Assembly (NCBI RefSeq): GCF_900105245.1
Contig: NZ_FNSZ01000001.1
Location: 4,464,001-4,528,000, forward strand
DNA: 64,000 bases
Direction of reading: 5' to 3'
Source: Streptomyces sp. 1222.5
Lineage (GTDB): Bacteria; Actinomycetota; Actinomycetes; Streptomycetales; Streptomycetaceae
Every line of letters starts with the position of its first letter. Positions within the stretch are counted from its first letter, which is position 1. A program made the position numbers and the translations under genes. Below the pieces are notes generated by a model. That model searched no databases, was not told the origin of the DNA, and saw only the letters and a program-made list of their open reading frames with translations. Below are positions 53,311 through 63,555 of this stretch, one piece after another.

Positions 53311-54279
53311 TTGGCCACGGTTGACACCGCACCGGCGGAAGCCCACGCTCCCCCCACTCCACCGCGCTCCTGCGCACCCCCTGCTCCACCACGTTCGTGC
53401 CCACCCCCCGTCCACCGCCCGCCCGCGGTGACCGTCCCGGGGCAGCCGCACGCCACGGACCACCCGGAGCAACTCCCGGCGACGGGGCCGGCCGGCCGGC
53501 GGGTCTCCGCGGGTGTCACGGAGCCCCAGGGCGCCGTCACCCTCATCGGCTCCGTCCAGCGCGCCATGCGCCTGCTGGAGGCCGTCGCCACCCATGGCTA
53601 CGGCGCCCCCGCCAAGCAACTCGCCCGCGAGACCGGTCTCGCCCTGCCCACCACGTACCACCTGCTGCGCACGCTGGTGCACGAGGGCTATCTGCACCGG
53701 GAGAAGGGGCTGTTCTTCCTCGGTGACGCGGCGGAACGGCTCAGCAGCAGCGGGGCGCAGCAGAAACGTCGCAGCACAGTGGCGGACACGCTGGCGCACT
53801 GGCGCGATTCCATCGGTGTCCCGGTGTACTACGCCATGTACCGCAACGGCGAGATCGACGTCATGTGCGTCTCCGACTCCCCCGAGGCGCCCGCGGTCGA
53901 GGAGTGGGCCGACTTCCGCGAGACCGGCCACGCGCACGCCATCGGCCAGTGCCTGCTCTCCCAGCTCGACGAGGACGCCCGGCGCGACCATCTCGCCCGC
54001 TACCCCACGCAGGCCCTCACGCCGTACACCGTGCGGGACAACGATGCCCTGCTCCGACGGCTCGGCCGGACGCGGCGCATGGAGGCCGTGGTGGAACGGC
54101 AGGAGTACGCGCTCGGCACCGTCTGCGCGGCGGTCCCGATCACGGTGGGCACCACCGCGGCCACCATGGCCATCTCCCTGCCCGCCCGCCATGCCGACCG
54201 GCTGCTGCCCGCGGCCGAGCGTCTGCAGGCGGAGATCGGGCGGCATCTGGGCTCTCTCACACTCTCTATCAGTATCTGA
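53311..54279 (+). CDS. ssgR: IclR-family regulator SsgR
   Basis: A regulator of about 322 residues that activates ssgA for sporulation-specific division in S. coelicolor. The chosen TTG 53311 has a ggagaga site 6 bases upstream; a GTG at 53239 is an alternative. The first 70 residues are Pro/Ala-rich with repeated PPRSC-type units. The IclR HTH (APAKQLARETGLALPTTYH, near 105) is followed by the effector domain with CVSDSPEAP and GQCLLSQLDE. ssgA follows 99 bases downstream. Confidence 0.88.
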   Translation: MATVDTAPAEAHAPPTPPRSCAPPAPPRSCPPPVHRPPAVTVPGQPHATDHPEQLPATGPAGRRVSAGVTEPQGAVTLIGSVQRAMRLLEAVATHGYGAPAKQLARETGLALPTTYHLLRTLVHEGYLHREKGLFFLGDAAERLSSSGAQQKRRSTVADTLAHWRDSIGVPVYYAMYRNGEIDVMCVSDSPEAPAVEEWADFRETGHAHAIGQCLLSQLDEDARRDHLARYPTQALTPYTVRDNDALLRRLGRTRRMEAVVERQEYALGTVCAAVPITVGTTAATMAISLPARHADRLLPAAERLQAEIGRHLGSLTLSISI

Positions 54280-54378
54280 AAACTTACTCCTTGTGATCTG
54301 CTGTGTACTTTCAGCAAGATTTGACCACGGTCAGAGGGATCAATCCCGGCCAGTCGATGTCATATGACGGGATAGGCG

Positions 54379-54816
54379 ATGCGCGAGTCCGTACAGGCAG
54401 AGGTCATGATGAGCTTTCTCGTGTCGGAGGAGCTCTCCTTCCGCATTCCGGTGGAGTTGCGCTACGAGACCGGTGATCCCTATGCGGTGCGCCTCACCTT
54501 TCATCTGCCGGGTGACGCGCCGGTGACCTGGGCCTTCGGTCGCGAGCTGTTGATCGACGGGGTGGGTCGGCCGTGCGGGGAGGGGGACGTGCACATCGCC
54601 CCGGCGGACGCCGAGGTGCTGGGGGAGGTGCTGATCCGTCTTCAGGTCGGTTGCGACCAGGCTCTGTTCCGGTCGTCGGCCCCGCCGCTCGTGGCCTTCC
54701 TCGATCGGACCGACAAGCTCGTGCCGCTGGGACAGGAGGGCGCGCTGGCCGACTTCGACGCTCATCTCGACGAAGCGCTGGACCGCATCCTCGCCGAGGA
54801 ACAGAGCGCCGGCTGA
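54379..54816 (+). CDS. ssgA: Sporulation-specific cell division protein SsgA
   Basis: A 145-residue SALP-family protein, MRESVQAEVMMSFLVSEEL at the start, nearly identical in its first half to S. coelicolor SsgA; it sets the sites of sporulation septa and germination. The C-terminal DGNLE-type helix is present (DFDAHLDEALDRILAEE). ssgR immediately upstream is its known activator. Confidence 0.97.
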   Translation: MRESVQAEVMMSFLVSEELSFRIPVELRYETGDPYAVRLTFHLPGDAPVTWAFGRELLIDGVGRPCGEGDVHIAPADAEVLGEVLIRLQVGCDQALFRSSAPPLVAFLDRTDKLVPLGQEGALADFDAHLDEALDRILAEEQSAG

Positions 54817-54912
54817 GGCGTAGCGGCCACGGCACCGGACGCCCCGCTCTCCTTCGCGGAACTGTGCAGGAACGCTTCTGCACAGGGCGGGGGGTCTCAC
54901 CGGGCCGATCGG

Positions 54913-56367
54913 CTACCGCTTCCGGCGGCGCCCCCGCCCCGTGCGGGCCGGGTCGGGCTGGGCCGTGCCGGCCGGAGCATGCGGGCCGGAGCGGTCGGCC
55001 GACACCACCAGCGCGGCGAGCGCGGTCGTGACGGGCACCGAGGCGACCAGGCCGATCGACCCCACCAGGGTGCGCACGATCTCCTCGGCCACCAGCTCGC
55101 TGTTGGCCACGGCCCCGACGCTGCTCTGCGCGATGGAGAACAGCAGCAGCAGCGGCAGCGCGGCACCGGCGTAGGCGAGGACCAGGGTGTTGACGACGGA
55201 TGCGATGTGGTCGCGGCCGATGCGGATGCCGGCCCGGTACAACCCGCGCCAGCCCATCGCCGGATTGGCCTCGTGCAGTTCCCAGACCGCCGACGTCTGC
55301 GTCACGGTGACGTCGTCCAGCACGCCGAGCGAGCCGATGATGACGCCGGCCAGCAGCAGGCCGCTCATGTCGATCGACGGGTAGAGCCCATGGATCAGAC
55401 CGGTGTTGTCGTCCGTGTTGCCGGTCAGGGCGGCCCAGTCGATGAACTCCGAGCCGAGGACGCCGATCAGCAGGAGGGAGACCAGGGTGCCGAGCACCGC
55501 GACCGACGTCCGGGCCGACAGCCCGTGGCACATGTAGAGCGCGATGAGCATGATCGCGCTCGCCCCGACGACGGCCACCAGCAGGGGATTCGAGCCCTGA
55601 AGGATCGCGGGCAGGATGAAGAAGGTGAGCACCATGAAACTCACGGCCAGCGCGACCAGCGCCATGACCCCGCGCAGCCGGCCCACCACGACGACCGCGA
55701 TCGCGAAGATCCCGGCGAGCAGCGCCATCGGGAACTTCCGGTTCACGTCCGCCACGGAGTACTGCAGGTTCTTGGGTGCCGCGGGCTCGTAGGCGACCAC
55801 GACCTTCTCACCCTGGTGCAACTGCCGTGACTGGTCGGGCTGCACGATCTCGGTGAACGTACGGCCCTCGTCCTTCCCGGTGTCGACACGGATGGTCGCC
55901 TTCTTGCAGGTGCCGCCCGTCTCCTGTGCCCCGGCGCCGCCCTCGGCGGTCGAGGTGTCGCCGGCCGGGGTGCCACCGGAGGCGTTCACCGACTTGCAAC
56001 TCACCTCGACGACCCGGGTCACCGTGGCCTGCTGGGTCTGCCGGTCGAAGCCGACGCCGGTGCGCTTGTGCGACGGCGCTCCCCCGGGCCACAGCACCAC
56101 CAGGCCGACGAGGACCGCCGCGGTGAACGGCACCAGGATCGCCGCGATGACCTTGCGCAGATGCCGGGAGACGGGCGCGGCGGGCCCATGGCTGTGGCTG
56201 TGACCGAGCGTCTGAGGGCGGGTGTGCGCCTCGTCGTGGCCGTGGTGAGGGTGGCCGTGCCCGTCACCCGCTTCCTGCCCGTGGGCGCGCTCGTCCCCTC
56301 GTCGGCTGCCCGCTGCCGGGCTGTCCGGGCGGCGCGGCTCGGGCGGCTGGTACGGGTACTGCTCCAT
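54913..56367 (-). CDS. YibE/F family membrane protein with His-rich N terminus
   Basis: A 484-residue multispanning protein, ATG 56367 (MEQYPYQPPEPRRPD). The N-terminal cytoplasmic tail holds a His cluster at about 29-61 (e.g. HGHPHHGHDEAH and HSHSHG), then a first membrane segment, a predicted extracytoplasmic domain (cysteines around residue 100-160) and about seven further segments. The function of YibE/F is unknown; the His tail suggests metal binding. Confidence 0.82.
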   Translation of the reverse strand: MEQYPYQPPEPRRPDSPAAGSRRGDERAHGQEAGDGHGHPHHGHDEAHTRPQTLGHSHSHGPAAPVSRHLRKVIAAILVPFTAAVLVGLVVLWPGGAPSHKRTGVGFDRQTQQATVTRVVEVSCKSVNASGGTPAGDTSTAEGGAGAQETGGTCKKATIRVDTGKDEGRTFTEIVQPDQSRQLHQGEKVVVAYEPAAPKNLQYSVADVNRKFPMALLAGIFAIAVVVVGRLRGVMALVALAVSFMVLTFFILPAILQGSNPLLVAVVGASAIMLIALYMCHGLSARTSVAVLGTLVSLLLIGVLGSEFIDWAALTGNTDDNTGLIHGLYPSIDMSGLLLAGVIIGSLGVLDDVTVTQTSAVWELHEANPAMGWRGLYRAGIRIGRDHIASVVNTLVLAYAGAALPLLLLFSIAQSSVGAVANSELVAEEIVRTLVGSIGLVASVPVTTALAALVVSADRSGPHAPAGTAQPDPARTGRGRRRKR

Positions 56368-56451
56368 CCTGGTCACCACCAGATCATCGCAAGAACGGCA
56401 GGGGCCCACTGTTCACCGCGCCACATATGACGCTAGCGTGGAGGCACCTTT

Positions 56452-56607
56452 GCACACGCGGGAGCTCGGAGCACCGGGCTGAGAGGGCGCTGACCTCCGT
56501 ATTCGCGATGTTTCACGTGGAACGACGTCTCACGGGAAGCATCGGCCGACGGAAGCCGCTGCGTCGACCGCCGAACCTGTTACCGGGTAATGCCGGCGTA
56601 GGGAGTA
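56452..56607 (+). promoter_or_regulatory. TPP (Thi-box) riboswitch controlling thiC
   Basis: Conserved THI-element blocks are visible: ggctgagaggg (56477-56487), ctgacctcc near 56490, ccgaacctgt (56571-56580) and ccgggtaatgccggcgtag (56583-56601). The thiamine pyrophosphate aptamer folds over these and probably hides the ribosome site ggag at 56602-56605 when TPP is bound. The variable arm between the second and third block contains a one-mismatch parS. Confidence 0.92.
56510..56523. other. parS-like site (one mismatch) inside the TPP riboswitch
   Basis: gtttcacgtggaac, one base off parS, in the long variable arm (between 56496 and 56568) of the riboswitch. It would form a hairpin arm in RNA. 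Confidence 0.7.
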
Positions 56608-56613
56608 GGTCTC

Positions 56614-58398
<1,785 letters not shown>

Positions 58399-58403
58399 GC
58401 GGT

Positions 58404-58447
58404 GCGGGGAGCGGCGGCCCGGGTGTGGCCGGGCTGTCGCTCCCCGC
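58404..58447 (+). terminator. Terminator after thiC
   Basis: A 10-bp outer stem gcggggagcg (58404-58413) with 58438-58447 and an inner cggcc/ggccg-type arm. Confidence 0.8.
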
Positions 58448-58495
58448 GGTGTCGGGGAGGTACCCCTGGGCCTGCGCGCACCGCAGACTGGCGGC

Positions 58496-59887
58496 ATGAC
58501 AGCGAGATCAATGAGCAAGGGCGCGAACCTTCCCGTCGGCTCCGCGGCGGTGCGCGCCGAGTTCGCCTGGTCCGAAGGGCCGGGCGTGCCCGACGCCGAT
58601 GCCTCGGCGCTGTTGCTCACAGGGGCGGGGCGCGTTCGCGACGACGGTGATTTCGTCTTCTACAACCAGCCGCGGCACGGGTCCGGCGCCGTCAGACACC
58701 TCGGAAAGCAGCCAGGAGGGCCGGGGCGGGGCGTCACGACGGACACGGTCGAGGTGGATCTGCGGGCGCTGGAGCCGGCCGTCGAACGCGTGGTGCTGTG
58801 CGCGTCGGCGGACGGGGGGACGTTCGGCCAGATGCGCCAACTGACCCTGAGAGTTCTCGACTCGGGGACGGGGGAAGAGCTGGCCCGTTTCGACATGGAG
58901 GCCACGACGGAGACGGCGTTCATCGGTGGCGAGCTGTATCTGCGCGAGGGGCGGTGGAAGTTCCGTGCGGTCGGTCAGGGATACGACTCCGGGCTCGCCG
59001 GTCTGGCGACCGACTTCGGCATCACCGTGGACGACGCCCCGACGGCCCCGACGACCGCGACCGTCCCCGCCGCGCCGCCGGTGACACCGCCCGCCCCGTC
59101 CGTACCGGCGGGGGGCCCGGCCCTCGGCAAACCGGAGGACCGGCTGCCCGTGGACATGCGCAAGCGGCTCTCGTTGCGCAAGGAACAGGTGGCGGTCAGC
59201 CTGACCAAGCACGGTGCCGCCGGTGTCACCGCACGGGTCGTTCTGGTGCTCGACGCCTCCGGCTCCATGTCCCCCCTGTACGCGAAGGGTGTGGTGGCCG
59301 ACGTGGTGGAGCGCATGGCCGCGGTCGCCGCCCAGCTCGACGACGACGGGGAGATGCAGGCCTGGACGTTCGCCTCGCATCCGGCCCGGCTGCCCGATCT
59401 GCACATCGGTGAGCTTCCCGACTGGCTGCGGCTCCATGTCCGCGTCGGTGAGCTGAGCGTCTTCCGCCGGAACAAGAAGCCCAGGAAGGGGCTGGAGCCG
59501 GGGCAGGTGGACATGCGGGCGGTCGGTATCCAGAACGAGGAACAGAAGGTGATCGCCCAGGTTCGGCAGTACGTCCGGGAGAGCCCGGCCGCCGCCCCCA
59601 CCCTCGTGCTGTTCTTCTCCGACGGAGGCGTCTACCGCAACGCCGAGATCGAGCGGGAGCTGCGGGAAGCGGTGGAGGAACCGGTCTTCTGGCAGTTCGT
59701 GGGCCTGGGGCGGTCCAACTACGGCGTGCTGGAGCGCTTCGACACCATGCCGGGCCGCCGGGTCGACAACGTCGGGTTCTTCGCCGTGGACGACATCGAG
59801 AAGGTCCCCGACCCGGAACTGTACGACCGGCTGCTGTCCGAGTTCCCCTCCTGGATCACCGCCGCCCGTCAGGCCGGCATCCTCTGA
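58496..59887 (+). CDS. TerD-domain plus VWA-domain protein
   Basis: A 463-residue cytosolic protein. The N-terminal half (about 1-180) is a TerD/CABP-like calcium-binding domain (RDDGDFVFYNQPRHGSGAV), followed by a Pro/Ala linker (about 185-215) and a von Willebrand A domain (about 235-420) with a MIDAS DASGSMSPLY. TerD/TerF-type proteins relate to tellurite and stress resistance. ATG 58496; gene is not in a ter cluster. Confidence 0.88.
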   Translation: MTARSMSKGANLPVGSAAVRAEFAWSEGPGVPDADASALLLTGAGRVRDDGDFVFYNQPRHGSGAVRHLGKQPGGPGRGVTTDTVEVDLRALEPAVERVVLCASADGGTFGQMRQLTLRVLDSGTGEELARFDMEATTETAFIGGELYLREGRWKFRAVGQGYDSGLAGLATDFGITVDDAPTAPTTATVPAAPPVTPPAPSVPAGGPALGKPEDRLPVDMRKRLSLRKEQVAVSLTKHGAAGVTARVVLVLDASGSMSPLYAKGVVADVVERMAAVAAQLDDDGEMQAWTFASHPARLPDLHIGELPDWLRLHVRVGELSVFRRNKKPRKGLEPGQVDMRAVGIQNEEQKVIAQVRQYVRESPAAAPTLVLFFSDGGVYRNAEIERELREAVEEPVFWQFVGLGRSNYGVLERFDTMPGRRVDNVGFFAVDDIEKVPDPELYDRLLSEFPSWITAARQAGIL

Positions 59888-59989
59888 GCCGGTGCTGCCG
59901 AGCCGGCTGGGGCCGCCGGAGTCCGGAGCGGGCTCGGCCGCGCACGGCACGGCCGGGTCCCGGTGGGCTCCCGGCCGGCGCGGGCGTCG

Positions 59990-60847
59990 TCACTCCGGCT
60001 GGTGCTCGGGGCCGCCGAAGTCCGGGCTCGTGTAGTCGGGGCTGGTGAAGCTCGGGCGGCCGGAGGCGGTGCCGTCGTCGGGGCTGGTGAAGCCGGGACG
60101 GTCGTAGCCCAGGCGCGGCATGCGTCCGGTCGGGGTGGGCGGGGTCGTGCGGTGCAGCGCCGCCGGGCCGGGCTCGGCGAGCGCCTCGCGCAGGAACGGC
60201 AGGATGCCCCGCTCCAGCAGGGCGTCCCGCCAGGCCTCTCTGGCCCTGGCCAGTTCCGTGTGCGCGGCGTCCCGTGCCTCGGCCTCCGCGGAGGTGCCGT
60301 TGCGCAGGGCGGTGAGCAGCAGGCCGACGGCGGCGACGAGGATCGCGGCCGCGGTGACGGCGCCGAAAACCCAGCCCGCGGTGAGCATGGTCCGGGCGAA
60401 GGACTGCCGGGGGTCCAGCATCTTCAGGATGTAGCCGACGAGCAGGAAGATCACCGCGGCGGTCCCGGACAGGACCGGAGCCAGTACGGCGACGACCGCG
60501 ACGGCGCCCGCGCCGGTGGTCTCGGCCGTCTCCCCGAGGGCCGCGGCGAGGCTCGCCGTGTCCGGTGCGGGGTCCGTGGTGGTGGAGTCGCCGCCGGAGG
60601 CGGGGGCGGACAGCGCCGGGTGGCGCAGTTCGTCGCGGATCTTCAGGTAGTGCTGGTACTCGGCCGCCGCGGCCTCGGTGATCAGGGCGGTGGCGTTGAG
60701 CGCCATGGTGCGCAGTTGTTCGGGGTTGAGCCGCTGACCGACAGCGGCCAGTTCCGGTCGGGACGGTGCGGAGCGCAGCGCCTCGTCGAGGAGCCGCTCG
60801 AATTCCTGGCGGTCCTCGCTCTGCAGGTGCTGCGGAACGCTGTTCAT
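59990..60847 (-). CDS. Hypothetical membrane protein
   Basis: A 285-residue protein with an N-terminal soluble helical part, two membrane segments (about 120-145 and 165-190), and a C-terminal segment with SFTSPDYTSPDF repeats. ATG 60847 (MNSVPQHLQSED) has ggggga upstream; an in-frame ATG at 60853 is nearly equivalent. Function unknown. Confidence 0.72.
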   Translation of the reverse strand: MNSVPQHLQSEDRQEFERLLDEALRSAPSRPELAAVGQRLNPEQLRTMALNATALITEAAAAEYQHYLKIRDELRHPALSAPASGGDSTTTDPAPDTASLAAALGETAETTGAGAVAVVAVLAPVLSGTAAVIFLLVGYILKMLDPRQSFARTMLTAGWVFGAVTAAAILVAAVGLLLTALRNGTSAEAEARDAAHTELARAREAWRDALLERGILPFLREALAEPGPAALHRTTPPTPTGRMPRLGYDRPGFTSPDDGTASGRPSFTSPDYTSPDFGGPEHQPE

Positions 60848-61036
60848 GTGCATCCCCCGATGCTCCGTAGGGCTTGGGGCTCGCACGCCGGCGAGCCGTC
60901 GGGCAGAAACGGAGGGGAGCCTGCTACGGATAAGCCGATGGTAGAGCCGTGGCGGTACACGGTGACAGGGGGTTGACGGAAATTCGGTCACCTGCTCCGC
61001 GCGGACCTCGCCGGGATCCGCCCGCGCGGGGAACGG

Positions 61037-62125
61037 TCAGGCGTCCAGGGGCAGTTGCCGGACCAGCAGCTTCCCGGCCATGGTGACGCCGCCGTCCATG
61101 GCGATGGCGAGCCCGTCGGCGTAGATGTGCGGTCCCTCGACGACGGGGTCGGAGCTCTCCTCGCCGTCCTCCTCGGAGCCGACCTCGCCGAGGAGGTACG
61201 GGATGGGGCTGTGGCCGTGAACGACCCGGGTGCCACCGTACGTATCGAGAAGTGAGCGAACGGCGTCGGCGCCGCCCTCGTCGCGGAAGGAGAAGCGTTT
61301 GGTGAACTTGCGGAACAGGTCCCAGACCTCGTCGGCGTCGTTGCGGGTCAGGGCCTCGCGGACGGTGTCGTTGACCGCCTCGATCGAGTCGCCGTAGTCG
61401 AGGTAGGCGGTGGTGTCGGAGTGGACGAGCAGATAGCCGTCCACCTCCTCGACGGCGTCGAGGCGGGCCATCCACTGCAGGTGGTGGTCCTGGAGTCGGT
61501 CCATGTCGGTCTTCTGGCCGCCGTTGAGCAGCCAGGCCGCCTGGAAAGTGGCCGTGCCGGCGCCCGAGTTGACGGGGGTGTCGCCGAACCGCTTGGCGCC
61601 GAGCAGCAGGAGCTCGTGATTGCCCATGAGGGCCTTGCAGTAGCCGCCGGCGGCCGCGGCCTCGGCGGACAGCCGCATCACGAGGTCGATGACGCCGATG
61701 CCGTCCGGGCCGCGGTCGGTGAAGTCACCGAGGAACCACAGCCGGGCGGTGCCGGCGCACCACTGGCCCGCGGCGTCGACCAGCCCCTGCTCCCGCAGGG
61801 CGGCCATCAGTTCGTCGAGGTATCCGTGGACGTCACCGACGACGAACAGCGGTCCGGGCCCGGTCGTCGGCTGCGGTGCCGCGGCGGGAGCCGGTTCGAC
61901 GGCCACCTGGACGGTGTCGCCGCGGTTGATGACCGGCAGGTCGCGCTGGGTGGGCGTGTAGCCCTCGGGGTACGCCTCGTCGAGGGGCGGGGCGGTGTCG
62001 CCCGGGTGGACGTCGTGGACGTCGTGGACGAACGGACCGGTCTCATGGACGTACGCCGGTACCCGGAAGTCGCGCAGCGTCGCCGTCCGCTCCACCTCGG
62101 GTCCCTGACCGGCCCCCTGAGTCAT
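61037..62125 (-). CDS. PPP-type metallophosphoesterase
   Basis: A 362-residue phosphatase, ATG 62125 (MTQGAGQGPEVERTA) after a ggaggg site. The catalytic motifs GDVHGYLDEL, GDFTDRGPDG and GNHELLLLGA are the PPP-family set (two-metal centre); the first 90 residues are a group-specific extension. The substrate (phosphoprotein or dinucleotide) is unknown. Confidence 0.86.
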   Translation of the reverse strand: MTQGAGQGPEVERTATLRDFRVPAYVHETGPFVHDVHDVHPGDTAPPLDEAYPEGYTPTQRDLPVINRGDTVQVAVEPAPAAAPQPTTGPGPLFVVGDVHGYLDELMAALREQGLVDAAGQWCAGTARLWFLGDFTDRGPDGIGVIDLVMRLSAEAAAAGGYCKALMGNHELLLLGAKRFGDTPVNSGAGTATFQAAWLLNGGQKTDMDRLQDHHLQWMARLDAVEEVDGYLLVHSDTTAYLDYGDSIEAVNDTVREALTRNDADEVWDLFRKFTKRFSFRDEGGADAVRSLLDTYGGTRVVHGHSPIPYLLGEVGSEEDGEESSDPVVEGPHIYADGLAIAMDGGVTMAGKLLVRQLPLDA

Positions 62126-62442
62126 CAGACCCCTCCACCATCGCGCCGCATCTGCACCGCTTCGGACTGCCTGGTCGCAGCGGTCCACGGTGTCGTGCGC
62201 CCATCATAGGAATGCGCGGCGCGACGTGTGATGACCCAGGGGTGGTGAATCGGAACAAGACTCCGGTTCGCTGCGGCATTCGCCCCGTTTGGGCAGATGT
62301 TCGGACGGTCACCGGCCGTCTGCCGACGATCCCGTGCGCCCGCGGGCGCACGGGACGGGAGCACACCGACGGCCGCGCGCCCCGACCGTGCACCACGACA
62401 CGCCCCCGGCCGCGGACCCTTCCCGCGCTGGGCCCGCCCGGC
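62126..62442 (-). promoter_or_regulatory. Region between LacI and metallophosphatase genes
   Basis: 317 bases without a gene. It includes the LacI terminator at 62331-62354 and a likely promoter for the phosphatase: tatgat on the minus strand at 62208-62203. The -35 is weak. Confidence 0.45.
62331..62354 (-). terminator. Terminator after the LacI-family gene
   Basis: Perfect 10-bp stem cccgtgcgcc with its complement and a cgcg loop, 89 bases past the LacI stop. Confidence 0.75.
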
Positions 62443-63555
62443 CTACTTGTCGTCCGGCGTGCGGGGCGGGCTGACCGTCGTGCGCGGGGGACGCCGCTGG
62501 GAGGAGGTGCGCACGATCAGCTCGGTCGGTATCACCTGCTCGACCGGCTGGTTCGACTCCACGCCCTCGATGGCGTCGATGAGCAGCTGGACGACGGCGG
62601 TGCCGATGCGGCGTGGCTTCAGGGACAGGGTGGTGATCGGCGGCTCGGTGCTGGCGTACACCGTGGACTCGCTGCAGCACACGAGCAGCAGGTCGTCGGG
62701 GACGCGGAGCCCGTAGCGGCGGGCGGCGGCGAGCAGGTCCGTGCCGTTGGGGTCGAACAGCCCGTAGACGGCGTCCGGCCGGTCGGGGCGGGCGAGCAGC
62801 CGGTCGGCGGCGACCGCGCCGGCGCACGGGTCGTGGGCGGGGTAGGCCTCGTAGACCGGGTCCTGGCCGACCCGCTCGCACCAGTGCAGGTAGGCGGTGG
62901 TCGACAGATGGGTGTACGTGTCCGTCGACGTGCCCGTGAGCAGGCCGATGCGGCGGGCGCCGGCGGCGGCGAGATGGTCGAGGATGCCGAGGACGGCGGC
63001 CTCGTGGTCGTTGTCCACCCAGGCGGTGACCGGGAGCGAGCCGGCCGGACGGCCGTCCGAGACGACCGGCAGTCCCTGGCGGACGAGCTCGCTGACGACC
63101 GGGTCCTGGTCGGAGGGGTCGATGACGACCGTGCCGTCCAGGGCGACGTTGGACCACACGTCGTGGCGGGAGGTCGCGGGCAGGATGACCAGCGCGTAGC
63201 CGCGGGCCAGCGCGGCCGAGGTGGCGGCGCGTGCCATCTCGGCGAAGTACGCGAACTCCGTGAAGGTGAAAGGTTCATCCCCGTACGTGGTCACGGTCAG
63301 GCCGATCAGCCCCGACTTGCCGGTACGGAGGGTGCGGGCGGCGGCCGAGGGTCGGTACCCCAGCCGGTCGGCGACCTCGCGTACATGGCGCCGGGTGGCA
63401 TCCGGGAGCCGGCCCTTGCCGTTGAGGGCGTCGGAGACGGTCGTGATGGAGACCCCCGCGGCGGCGGCCACGTCTCTGATGCCGGCCCGGCCGGGCCGAC
63501 TGCCTCGACGTGAGGTTTCCGCGCGGCTCACCTGGTGCTTCCCTGCTGCTGTCAT
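62443..63555 (-). CDS. LacI-family transcriptional regulator
   Basis: A 370-residue repressor-type protein. ATG 63555 (MTAAGKHQVSRAETSR) precedes the HTH at about 27-48 (IRDVAAAAGVSITTVSDALNG) and a periplasmic-binding-like effector domain. It controls an unknown sugar or carbohydrate gene; none is adjacent within the window. Confidence 0.92.
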   Translation of the reverse strand: MTAAGKHQVSRAETSRRGSRPGRAGIRDVAAAAGVSITTVSDALNGKGRLPDATRRHVREVADRLGYRPSAAARTLRTGKSGLIGLTVTTYGDEPFTFTEFAYFAEMARAATSAALARGYALVILPATSRHDVWSNVALDGTVVIDPSDQDPVVSELVRQGLPVVSDGRPAGSLPVTAWVDNDHEAAVLGILDHLAAAGARRIGLLTGTSTDTYTHLSTTAYLHWCERVGQDPVYEAYPAHDPCAGAVAADRLLARPDRPDAVYGLFDPNGTDLLAAARRYGLRVPDDLLLVCCSESTVYASTEPPITTLSLKPRRIGTAVVQLLIDAIEGVESNQPVEQVIPTELIVRTSSQRRPPRTTVSPPRTPDDK

